13,579 nt of DNA. Source: Chloroflexota bacterium (GTDB lineage: Bacteria; Chloroflexota; Dehalococcoidia; Lucifugimonadales; Lucifugimonadaceae). Positions 1-6,108 of the stretch are shown piece after piece (the first letter of the stretch is position 1; the number at the start of each line of letters is the position of its first letter). Under the pieces are notes generated by a model. The model was given only the letters and a program-made list of their open reading frames with translations, was not told where the DNA came from and made no database searches. The stretch covers positions 15,581 to 29,159 of the forward strand of contig PASL01000001.1 of assembly GCA_002712125.1 (NCBI GenBank). Reading direction: 5' to 3'. A program made the translations under genes and the position numbers.

Positions 1-317
1 TCATATATTGGGACACTTAATCTTTTTCCTTTAATATCCCATAATGCTATATCAATTGCTGAAAGTGCTCCCTGAACTATTGATCCCATAAAATGAGAAG
101 ACCTGTATAGCCATTGATAATGGTGCTCGATAAGGTGAGGGTTTTTTCCTATTAGGTATTCGGACATTACTTCAATCATAGTTTTTGTTGGTCTTTGCCA
201 TCCATGTACTCCACCTTCTCCTATACCGATTGTTCCATCTTCACAGTATATTTTTATGAGCAGCCATCTATCCCATAGTATTGGCTCTATTTTTTCAATT
301 TTTGTTTTTGTAACCAT
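1..317 (-). CDS. Mandelate racemase/enolase superfamily protein, galactonate dehydratase-like (N-terminal part only)
   Basis: The gene runs off the left edge, so only about 105 N-terminal residues are visible. Translation from the ATG at 317-315 gives an enolase-superfamily N-terminal capping domain. The visible hallmarks are DRWLLIKIYCEDGTIGIGEG near the start (a strand followed by the Gly-rich turn), YLIGKNPHLIEHHYQWLYR, and the strongly conserved segment SALSAIDIALWDIKGK leading to VPIY. This pattern resembles the D-galactonate dehydratase / sugar-acid dehydratase subgroup, whose members abstract an alpha-proton from sugar acids using Mg2+. The catalytic barrel with its metal ligands lies outside the window, so the substrate cannot be assigned. 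The start lies 10 nt after the stop of the upstream zinc-finger gene, with a weak AGG-type ribosome site, which suggests co-transcription. The superfamily call is firm; the specific reaction is an inference. Confidence 0.85.
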   Translation of the reverse strand, partial: MVTKTKIEKIEPILWDRWLLIKIYCEDGTIGIGEGGVHGWQRPTKTMIEVMSEYLIGKNPHLIEHHYQWLYRSSHFMGSIVQGALSAIDIALWDIKGKRLSVPIY

Positions 318-327
318 AATTACCTGC

Positions 328-861
328 TCAATTTCTATTTTTATTCATTGCTATGTATGTACCAATTCCAAGTCCAATAAGGTTAATGATATTGAAATAA
401 ATCCCTAATGGCAAACTTAAGAAATTTGAAAAAATTATTGAAGAAAACCAGGTTAAGAACATGCTAAAAGCAGCAATTATTCTTATTTTAGGATTTATTT
501 TTTTTCTACTAATTTTTTTTATAATTTCACCTACTTGTGATCCTAATAGTGCTATGACAACTGCAAAAAATACGTTACCTAATTGAAAATTTGATGTTGG
601 TAGAAAATTCCATATTATCCATAAAAATAAACTTAATGATAACCCTAACCCTATCGATATAAAAATTGAATTTATTAGTATGAGTAATATATTGGTTTTA
701 GATAATATTAAAATTTGTGGCTTTCCAATTGATGCACACTTTTCGCATTTTATCCCAACAGGTGTTTGATTCATGCATCGCGTACATATGTAATTATTAC
801 ATCTAGAACATTTTAGATTTGTGGTTACGTCCTTATGTTTATTGCAGTATGTAAGATTCAT
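328..861 (-). CDS. B-box-like zinc-finger membrane protein of unknown function
   Basis: This 177-residue protein has an N-terminal Cys/His cluster and a hydrophobic C-terminal two thirds. The potential zinc ligands are C6, H9, C18, C21, C26, C29, C39 and C42, spaced like a B-box/double zinc-binding module (CxxH, CxxC, CxxC, CxxC). Similar modules precede rhomboid or other membrane domains in many Chloroflexota and Actinobacteria proteins, but no rhomboid GxSG/H catalytic motif is present here. Hydrophobic segments at roughly 53-87, 94-113, 126-148 and 152-172 predict about four membrane passes. The cluster would then sit at a membrane surface. The ATG directly abuts the plsY stop (TAA then ATG), so translation is probably coupled to plsY. 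Function is unknown; a small membrane scaffold or sensor is possible but unsupported. Confidence 0.8.
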   Translation of the reverse strand: MNLTYCNKHKDVTTNLKCSRCNNYICTRCMNQTPVGIKCEKCASIGKPQILILSKTNILLILINSIFISIGLGLSLSLFLWIIWNFLPTSNFQLGNVFFAVVIALLGSQVGEIIKKISRKKINPKIRIIAAFSMFLTWFSSIIFSNFLSLPLGIYFNIINLIGLGIGTYIAMNKNRN

Positions 862-1536
862 TTATTTTTCAATATTTCTATTTATCCATTTGTTTCTATC
901 ATAAATATCTCGGTCAAAAAATAACCTAAGTAGAAGTAAATTTATATTAAATTTAGTTTTAGTCTGCTCTTTATTCGAAAGTAGTCTTTTAAGGATTATT
1001 ACAAAAGAAAGCATAAATGTAAAAAAAGTTATTTCAATTGAAAGGTCTAAAATAATTGTATATAAAGGTATACAAATTGTTGATATTATCCACCAAAGCG
1101 CAGAATCTTTTATTGGAGAAAATAAATATCCTATAGCAATTATGCCAGTGAAAATCACAAATAAATTATAGTCTATAGCAAGAATTATTCCCACAAGTGT
1201 AGCTATTCCTCTTCCACCTTTAAAATTTAAAAAAATAGACCAATTGTGTCCAATTAAACTTACCATCCCGCATAAAATTTTCGTATTTACATCTAGTGAA
1301 AAAATTGAATCGGAACACAAAAATATAGGTAAAAAACCTTTTATAAATAGGTCAAAAAAAATAACAGGTACGCTTGCATATAAAGTTGTATTTTGTGTTA
1401 AGTTTGAAACACCTGTATTTCTTGAACCTTTTTTAGTTAGATCAATACTTTTTAGTTTTTTACCAACAATATATGCAGATGGAATAGAACCAATCAAAAA
1501 TGAAAAAAATATTATTATTATTGAGTTTATATCCAT
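862..1536 (-). CDS. plsY: Acyl-phosphate:glycerol-3-phosphate acyltransferase PlsY
   Basis: PlsY is an integral membrane enzyme that transfers an acyl group from acyl-phosphate to glycerol-3-phosphate, the first step of phosphatidic acid synthesis in most bacteria. The 224-residue product shows the family motifs in order: GSIPSAYIVGK (16-26), GSRNTGVSN (37-45), GHNWSIFLNFKGGRGIAT (96-113) and a late ILKRLLSNKEQTK matching the family's NIKRLxxGxE region. Several hydrophobic segments agree with a multi-pass protein. Motif 2 differs from the common GSGNxGATN, and motif 3 has GGRG where GGKG is usual; these are substitutions within otherwise intact motifs. The ATG lies 4 nt after the PHP gene stop, and the stop codon abuts the next gene. 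No plsX is seen in this window. Confidence 0.95.
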   Translation of the reverse strand: MDINSIIIIFFSFLIGSIPSAYIVGKKLKSIDLTKKGSRNTGVSNLTQNTTLYASVPVIFFDLFIKGFLPIFLCSDSIFSLDVNTKILCGMVSLIGHNWSIFLNFKGGRGIATLVGIILAIDYNLFVIFTGIIAIGYLFSPIKDSALWWIISTICIPLYTIILDLSIEITFFTFMLSFVIILKRLLSNKEQTKTKFNINLLLLRLFFDRDIYDRNKWINRNIEK

Positions 1537-1540
1537 AATA

Positions 1541-2458
1541 TTAAATTTTTTGCCCTATATTATTTCCATGTATATTTTTTGCTTTTTCAATTAATTTTTC
1601 ATAAGTCGAGTATGGAGGTCCATTCATGCCTGGCATCATTTCATATTGCTGATTATTTGCATGATAATCGGTTCCTCCAGTTGGAATTAAATTGTATTTT
1701 TCGCATATTTTCAGGTAATAACTTTGTGTCATTTGTTCATATTTTTCCGCGTATACTTCGATACCAGCTAATCCTGCATCAACTAATTTCTCAATCTGAG
1801 TATTCAAGTTACTTATACTTTTTGGGTGAGCTATTACAGCTAATCCTCCAGAATCCTGTATTAAGTTTATAGCATCCAGTGTGTTCATCTTATACTTTTT
1901 GATATTTTTGATATTTTCATCATTTAAATATTTTTCAAATGCTTCATTTATAGACTTAACATAGTTTTGCTCAATCATAGCTCTGGCTATATGTGGCCTT
2001 CCTATTATCCCATTTGTATTAGAGTATATTTCTTCCCAAGATAAATATATATTTTTTTTTCTCAAGAAGTTAACAATTTTTTTTGAGGATTCTATTCTTT
2101 GAATCTTCAGTTCTTTAATTTTTTCTATAAGTTTTTTTGAATTAACATCAATAAAATATCCTAGAATATGTATTTCATCTTTATTGTTTATTGTACTTAA
2201 TTCTATACCGTTGATTAGATTTAAATTTTCTCTTAAGTCTACTTCTTTTCTTGCTTCTTCTAAGCCACTAATATTATCATGATCAGTTATTGAAATTATC
2301 TTTAATTTTGTTCTATCGATTAGTTTTATTAACTGAGATGGAGTGAGATTACCGTCAGATTTCGTTGTATGTAAATGCAAGTCAATTTGTATAGGCCATG
2401 AATAGTTAGTGATAATTTTGTGATCGCTATATCTACTATCATAATTTTGATAATTCAT
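1541..2458 (-). CDS. PHP-domain phosphoesterase (nucleoside bisphosphate phosphatase / RNase AM-like)
   Basis: The 305-residue protein has the full set of PHP metal-binding motifs: DLHLHTTKSDG (H28, H30, D35), SITDHDNISG (D59, H60), IELST (E86), EIHILGY (H97), IGRPHIAR (H156), VIAHPKS (H211) and GGTDYHA (D264, H266). This is the stand-alone PHP architecture of the YciV/TrpH family. Characterised members hydrolyse 3',5'-nucleoside bisphosphates such as pAp or trim 5' ends of short RNAs. A nucleotide or RNA-end role would suit its neighbours, RNase Y and a YmdB-type phosphodiesterase, but that is inference from context and fold. About 24 residues precede the first strand, slightly more than usual, so an internal start cannot be excluded, although no better ribosome site is visible. 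It starts 15 nt after the ymdB-like gene and ends 4 nt before plsY. Confidence 0.9.
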   Translation of the reverse strand: MNYQNYDSRYSDHKIITNYSWPIQIDLHLHTTKSDGNLTPSQLIKLIDRTKLKIISITDHDNISGLEEARKEVDLRENLNLINGIELSTINNKDEIHILGYFIDVNSKKLIEKIKELKIQRIESSKKIVNFLRKKNIYLSWEEIYSNTNGIIGRPHIARAMIEQNYVKSINEAFEKYLNDENIKNIKKYKMNTLDAINLIQDSGGLAVIAHPKSISNLNTQIEKLVDAGLAGIEVYAEKYEQMTQSYYLKICEKYNLIPTGGTDYHANNQQYEMMPGMNGPPYSTYEKLIEKAKNIHGNNIGQKI

Positions 2459-2473
2459 TTAACTTTAATTATC

Positions 2474-3253
2474 TTAAATTTCAATTTTTCTATCAATTCT
2501 TTCAATGCTAATAGCTCGATTATTAGTGTCGTTAGTGGTGATTAATACAGAATTAAAATTCATAATACCTTTTGTTTCTGGTTTCATTCGATGTTTGCGA
2601 CTAGTCAGAAAACGGTTTAATGATCCTTCAATTTCAGCACCTAAAATAGAATTTTCAGCCCCTACCATTCCAAGGTCTGATACAAAAGCAGTTCCACTAG
2701 GTAGTATTTTGCAATCTGCAGTTGGTACATGCGTATGTGTGCCAACAACCGCTGTAACCCTACCGTCTAAATACCAACCTAATGCAGCCTTTTCAGAAGT
2801 AGCTTCAGCATGAAAATCTACGATAATTGGTTTTTTATCAAGGTATAAATTACTCAATACTTCATCTGCTACAGAAAAAGGAGAATCAAATTCTCCTACC
2901 CATACTCTACCAATTAGGTTTACTACTCCAACTGGACTTGACTCATACAAATATCCTCTTCCAGGGGTATTCATTGGATAATTCATTGGTCTTATTACGG
3001 GTATTTTTGGATTATCAAGATGCTCTATAAAATCGTTTTTATCCCAGACGTGATTCCCTGATGTTATTATATCGACCCCAGACTCCAACATCTCCATAAC
3101 AGTTTCTAATGTAAGGCCAAAACCTGATGCCATATTTTCCCCTTGTAATGTTACAAAGTCTATTTTGTGCTCTTTAATTAAGTTAGGTAAAATATTTTTT
3201 ACAGTACTTCTTCCACCTCTTCCAACCACATCTCCAATCATTAATATTTTCAT
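2474..3253 (-). CDS. ymdB: YmdB-family metallophosphoesterase (2',3'-cyclic nucleotide phosphodiesterase)
   Basis: The 259-residue length and motifs match the TIGR00282/YmdB calcineurin-like family. Members form a dinuclear metal site and hydrolyse 2',3'-cyclic nucleotides and other phosphodiesters. In Bacillus, YmdB influences biofilm formation and RNA turnover. Metal-site residues are in the expected order: D8 (MIGDVVGRGGR), E39 and N40 (QGENMASG), N67 and H68 (TSGNHVWDK), H148 (VDFHAEATSEK), and H173 and H175 (GTHTHVPTAD). No signal peptide is present, so it should be cytoplasmic. The gene starts 2 nt after the rny stop, the conserved rny-ymdB order known from Firmicutes and other phyla. 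This supports a joint role in RNA decay or disposal of its cyclic-phosphate products. It is complete, with no anomaly. Confidence 0.95.
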   Translation of the reverse strand: MKILMIGDVVGRGGRSTVKNILPNLIKEHKIDFVTLQGENMASGFGLTLETVMEMLESGVDIITSGNHVWDKNDFIEHLDNPKIPVIRPMNYPMNTPGRGYLYESSPVGVVNLIGRVWVGEFDSPFSVADEVLSNLYLDKKPIIVDFHAEATSEKAALGWYLDGRVTAVVGTHTHVPTADCKILPSGTAFVSDLGMVGAENSILGAEIEGSLNRFLTSRKHRMKPETKGIMNFNSVLITTNDTNNRAISIERIDRKIEI

Positions 3254-3255
3254 TG

Positions 3256-4785
3256 TTATTTTGCCATTTCTTCTATTCTTGATTCTCTGATAACTATAAT
3301 TTTGATTTGCCCAGGATATTGTAATTCATTTTCAATTTTCTTCACTATTTTTCTTGCAAGTTCTGAAGCTTGAATGTCATTTACTTGTTCTGGGTTTACT
3401 AAAATTCTTACTTCTCTACCAGCCTGAATTGCATAAACATTAGTTACTTCATCAAATTGCAACGCAATATTTTCTAAAGCTTCAAGCCTTTCTATATAAT
3501 TTTCTATTGAATCATTTCTAGCTCCAGGTCTTGCTGCGCTTATTGCGTCTGCTGCTGCAACTAAAAACGATTCTACAGATGTCATTTCACTGTCGTGATG
3601 CTCTTTAATAGCGGTTATTACTTTATCATTTTGACCAAATTTTTTTGCTAAATCAGCTCCAATTATTGCATGAGGACCGTCTACTTCATGCGTAAGAGAC
3701 TTCCCAATATCATGTAAGAATCCTGCTGTTTTTGCTGCTTCTACATTAGCACCAATTTGACTTGCCAACATACCTGCTATGGAACCGACTTCTTTAGAAT
3801 GATTAAGCACATTTTCTCCGTAACTAAATCTATAGTCAAGCATTCCCATATGATAAATTAATTCTGGATGTAGTCCTTTTACATTTATGTCAAATGTAGC
3901 TTTTTGTCCTATTTTTTTTATATTTGAATCTAGATCTCTTTTCACTCTACTCATAGTTTCTTCTATCCTAGAAGGATTTATTCTTCCATCTTTAATTAAA
4001 TTTTCAATAGTTAATTTTGCGATTTCTCTTCTTATTGGATCAAAACAAGAAATTGTAATAGTTTCAGGTATGTCATCAATTATCACATCAACTCCTGTAG
4101 CGGATTCAATTGATCTGATATTTCTTCCCTCTCTACCAATCAGTCTACCTTTCATTTCCTCGTTAGGAAGATTTATTCGACTTACAGATACTTCAGAAAC
4201 AACTTCACTTGCATATCTCTGCATAGTCTCAGAAAGTATAATTTTAGCCCTTTGTTCATATTCGTCTTGTGCAATTATATCTGCATCTCTATATTTTTTT
4301 GATACCTCAAATTGAATTTCTTCTTCTGCTATTTCCATCAATTTTTCTTTCGCATTTGATAGAGATAAACCACTTATCTTTTCAAGTTCTAGTGCAATTT
4401 CTTTTTTATTTTCTTCCAAAGACTTTAGCTCAGACTGTATTTGATTTTTCTTATGGGATAATACTTTTTCTTCATTAATTAGTGCTTTTTGTTTTTGCTC
4501 AATTGTTTCTTTATTTGCATCAATTTTGTTACTAATAGACTGAATTTCTAATTTTTTCTCATTAATACTTCTTTCAGTTTCGGTTCTTATTTTAAGTGAT
4601 TCTTCTTTAGCTTCTAGAAGTATTTCTTTACTACGTGAATTTGCTCTTGCTAATTGTTGCTCTGTTGCTTCTTTAGTTGCTTTTATTGATCGAGATGAGT
4701 ACAAATTATGAAATTGAAAGCCTGAAAAAAATCCAATAACAATAGCCGATAATGCCACTAAAATAGTGACTAAAAGAATATCCAT
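3256..4785 (-). CDS. rny: Ribonuclease Y (membrane-anchored endoribonuclease)
   Basis: RNase Y is the membrane-tethered endonuclease that starts mRNA decay in bacteria lacking RNase E. The 509-residue product has the standard architecture. An N-terminal transmembrane helix (about 3-25, LLVTILVALSAIVIGFFSG) is followed by a long charged coiled coil (about 30-150). A KH RNA-binding domain contains GRLIGREGRNIRSIE (about 213-227). An HD domain contains HSKEVGS, the metal-binding pair in GFLHDIGKS (H358-D359) and KEHHDSE. I chose the ATG at 4785-4783 rather than an in-frame TTG 12 nt upstream, because a strong GGAGGG Shine-Dalgarno lies just before this ATG and would be inside the coding region otherwise. 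That ribosome site is buried in a hairpin (see 4787-4803). ymdB follows after 2 nt, and rplY lies upstream. Confidence 0.97.
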   Translation of the reverse strand: MDILLVTILVALSAIVIGFFSGFQFHNLYSSRSIKATKEATEQQLARANSRSKEILLEAKEESLKIRTETERSINEKKLEIQSISNKIDANKETIEQKQKALINEEKVLSHKKNQIQSELKSLEENKKEIALELEKISGLSLSNAKEKLMEIAEEEIQFEVSKKYRDADIIAQDEYEQRAKIILSETMQRYASEVVSEVSVSRINLPNEEMKGRLIGREGRNIRSIESATGVDVIIDDIPETITISCFDPIRREIAKLTIENLIKDGRINPSRIEETMSRVKRDLDSNIKKIGQKATFDINVKGLHPELIYHMGMLDYRFSYGENVLNHSKEVGSIAGMLASQIGANVEAAKTAGFLHDIGKSLTHEVDGPHAIIGADLAKKFGQNDKVITAIKEHHDSEMTSVESFLVAAADAISAARPGARNDSIENYIERLEALENIALQFDEVTNVYAIQAGREVRILVNPEQVNDIQASELARKIVKKIENELQYPGQIKIIVIRESRIEEMAK

Positions 4786-4786
4786 G

Positions 4787-4803
4787 TTACCCTCCAAGGG
4801 TAA
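4787..4803 (-). promoter_or_regulatory. Hairpin enclosing the rny ribosome-binding site
   Basis: On the minus strand the sequence TTACCCT-TGG-AGGGTAA is a perfect inverted repeat, with 7-bp arms and a 3-nt loop. It ends one base before the rny ATG (4785-4783). The GGAGGG Shine-Dalgarno lies in the loop and 3' arm, so the stem would hide it from ribosomes. A TATACT hexamer at 4810-4815 on the same strand would start a transcript close to 4803, making this a 5'-terminal hairpin, but no convincing -35 box accompanies it. The repeat is seen directly; a regulatory effect is inferred. Confidence 0.55.
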
Positions 4804-4853
4804 TTAGTAAGTATATTTATTAGCTAATATTCTAATTTAGGTTATTGATTTGA

Positions 4854-5531
4854 CTAAGAATCATCAGAAGAACTTGCTTGCTGCTCATCAGAGACAGTAG
4901 AATCTTCTGCAGATTCATCTCCTTCTTCAGAAGCTTCTTCTTCAGAAACAGTAGTTTCAACTATAACTCTTGGCGGTTGAATCCATGCGATTCTGTCATC
5001 GCTAGAACTTGATAATGAAACGCCTTCACCTAGCACGATATCGCCTGATAAAATTGAAGTTTCTAGATCAGTTAAAACTGAACAATCTGCTTCTAATTCG
5101 TTAGGCATATCAAAAGGTTTAGCTTTTACAGTAATTTCAAAAGTACCTTGAGTTACTACTCCGGCTCCTCCTGCGGTTCCAGGGGCCTTATCTTGATTTA
5201 TCAAAATTACCGGAACAGGTGATTCAACTTCTTCATTTATATCAACTCTCAAAAAATCAACATGCTGAATATTTCCTGATACAGCATGCCTGTCGATTTC
5301 TCTCACAATTGTGATAGTTTCTTCACCATCTTTAGTTTTGATACTTACAGGTGTTGTCCTACCTGCACTTTTCAATACAGATATGAGGTCTTTTTCATTA
5401 GCTTGTAGCGAAAGGGAATCAAATTTTAAACCGTATACATGTACGGGAGTGATACCGTTTCGCCTTAGTGAACGATTTTTTTTTCCAAAAGTGTTTCTGT
5501 TTTCTACGTTAAGGATAATATTCTTGGCCAA
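4854..5531 (-). CDS. rplY: 50S ribosomal protein L25, long CTC form
   Basis: L25/CTC binds 5S rRNA in the large subunit; the long two-domain form is also known as TL5 or general stress protein CTC. The product has an N-terminal L25 domain (about residues 1-90; FGKKNRSLRRNGITPVHVYG and HVDFLRVDINEEVESPVPV are typical). A C-terminal beta domain follows (about 95-190, AGGAGVVTQGTFEITVKAKP), then an acidic Ser/Glu/Asp-rich tail of about 30 residues. I place the start at the TTG at 5531-5529 because GGAG lies 6 nt upstream of it. A TTG at 5543-5541 would add four residues but would use that ribosome site as coding sequence and has none of its own. Length is then 225 residues, normal for the CTC class. 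rny follows downstream with a 68-nt gap and no recognisable terminator. Confidence 0.93.
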   Translation of the reverse strand: MAKNIILNVENRNTFGKKNRSLRRNGITPVHVYGLKFDSLSLQANEKDLISVLKSAGRTTPVSIKTKDGEETITIVREIDRHAVSGNIQHVDFLRVDINEEVESPVPVILINQDKAPGTAGGAGVVTQGTFEITVKAKPFDMPNELEADCSVLTDLETSILSGDIVLGEGVSLSSSSDDRIAWIQPPRVIVETTVSEEEASEEGDESAEDSTVSDEQQASSSDDS

Positions 5532-5568
5532 TCTATTCTCCAATTAGAATTATAAATAGCATAAAACA

Positions 5569-5596
5569 ATTTTACCACACTTTATTAAAGTGTATA
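5569..5596 (-). promoter_or_regulatory. Candidate promoter of the rplY-rny operon (extended -10)
   Basis: Reading the minus strand, TATACA (5596-5591, four of six matches to TTGACA) is followed by a 16-nt spacer and TAAAAT (5574-5569, five of six matches to TATAAT). TGG just upstream of the -10 hexamer gives an extended -10 motif. Initiation near 5562 would leave a leader of about 30 nt before the rplY start at 5531. The spacer is almost entirely filled by a perfect palindrome. Promoter assignment is by motif only. Confidence 0.5.
5577..5593. promoter_or_regulatory. Perfect 17-bp palindrome, candidate repressor operator
   Basis: ACACTTTA-T-TAAAGTGT is a perfect inverted repeat, with 8-bp arms around a single central base. 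It fills the spacer of the candidate rplY promoter, touching the -35 box and adjoining the extended -10 motif, which is a classic position for a repressor site. The stem is too AT-rich and lacks a U-tract, so it does not look like a terminator. The Rrf2-type protein encoded next door is one candidate ligand, but nothing in the sequence proves this. Confidence 0.5.
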
Positions 5597-5619
5597 TTTA
5601 TAGTAAATTGAGAAAATAG

Positions 5620-5649
5620 TACAATTTCCAATAAAAAAATAAAATTGTA
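5620..5649. promoter_or_regulatory. Inverted repeat TACAATTT-N14-AAATTGTA at the rrf2 promoter
   Basis: Two perfect complementary 8-mers at 5620-5627 and 5642-5649 have centres 22 bp apart, about two helical turns. They overlap the weak -35 (5625-5630) and the first bases of the -10 (5648-5653) of the presumed rrf2 promoter. Related half-sites occur at 5566-5572 (ACAATTT) and 5605-5610 (AAATTG). Autoregulation by the Rrf2-type protein would fit this arrangement. The local sequence is very AT-rich, so chance occurrence is a real alternative. Confidence 0.35.
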
Positions 5650-5653
5650 TAAT
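5625..5653 (+). promoter_or_regulatory. Candidate promoter of the rrf2-moeB-cysM operon
   Basis: A consensus TATAAT at 5648-5653 is preceded, with a 17-nt spacer, by TTTCCA at 5625-5630 (four of six matches to TTGACA). Only 7 nt separate the -10 box from the rrf2 ATG at 5661. Initiation at the usual distance would therefore fall on or next to the start codon and give a leaderless message, and indeed no Shine-Dalgarno precedes that ATG. Called from motif and spacing only. Confidence 0.55.
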
Positions 5654-5660
5654 AGATATT

Positions 5661-6092
5661 ATGATTATTCCTATAAAAATTGATTATGGTGTCAGAACTT
5701 TAGTTCATTTGGCGCAATCGAATAAAGATGAGTATATTTCCACTCAAGATATTTCCTCATCTCAGCATATTCCTGCTCCATTTCTTCTTAGAATATGTGC
5801 AGACCTTCATAAATCAAAAATCATTAAATCAAAAAGAGGCCCTAATGGTGGTCATAAATTACTTATGGACCCTAAATCCGTTTCGGTTAAGGATGTGATA
5901 AGTGCAGTTGAATATTCGCTTGCTCCTTTTGATTGCGTAGATTTACCAGAAAGTTGCATTTTGTCTCATGACTGTTCGCAAAAAGATTTATGGACCGAAG
6001 TAGAAGAAATTTTATTGAAACATCTTAGTTCTGTTTCAATATATGACTTATCAATAAAATATAATAAAAAATCAATAAAACTAACTTTTTAA
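5661..6092 (+). CDS. Rrf2-family transcriptional regulator, probable Fe-S cluster binder
   Basis: The 143-residue product is a typical Rrf2 protein. An N-terminal winged helix-turn-helix contains YISTQDISSSQHIPAPFLLRI (about 25-45) and the wing signature SKRGPNGGHKL (57-67). A dimerisation helix follows, then a cysteine loop with C92, C99 and C105 (spacing C-x6-C-x5-C). Fe-S members such as IscR and NsrR carry three cysteines at about 92, 98 and 104, so cluster binding is plausible; CymR-type members lack them. It heads a plus-strand operon, 16 nt before an E1-like enzyme and then a cysteine synthase. This suggests control of sulfur, cysteine or Fe-S supply. The ATG has no ribosome site and sits 7 nt after a TATAAT, so translation may be leaderless. 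The identity of the ligand (Fe-S cluster, NO or redox) cannot be told from sequence. Confidence 0.92.
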   Translation: MIIPIKIDYGVRTLVHLAQSNKDEYISTQDISSSQHIPAPFLLRICADLHKSKIIKSKRGPNGGHKLLMDPKSVSVKDVISAVEYSLAPFDCVDLPESCILSHDCSQKDLWTEVEEILLKHLSSVSIYDLSIKYNKKSIKLTF

Positions 6093-6108
6093 ACTTTTAG
6101 GAATAATA

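Noticed and set aside
1244..1594. Plus-strand reading frame of 116 codons opposite plsY
   Set aside because: It is antisense to plsY, whose motifs are all in frame, and its translation shows no domain or ribosome site.
3887..4315. Plus-strand reading frame of 142 codons opposite rny
   Set aside because: It lies wholly within the RNase Y gene on the other strand; its Ser/Ile-rich translation is typical of a shadow frame.
4818..4829. TATTAGCTAATA palindrome between rplY and rny as a terminator
   Set aside because: It is only 12 nt with no loop, AT-rich, and not followed by a T-run on the minus strand, so it cannot act as an intrinsic terminator.
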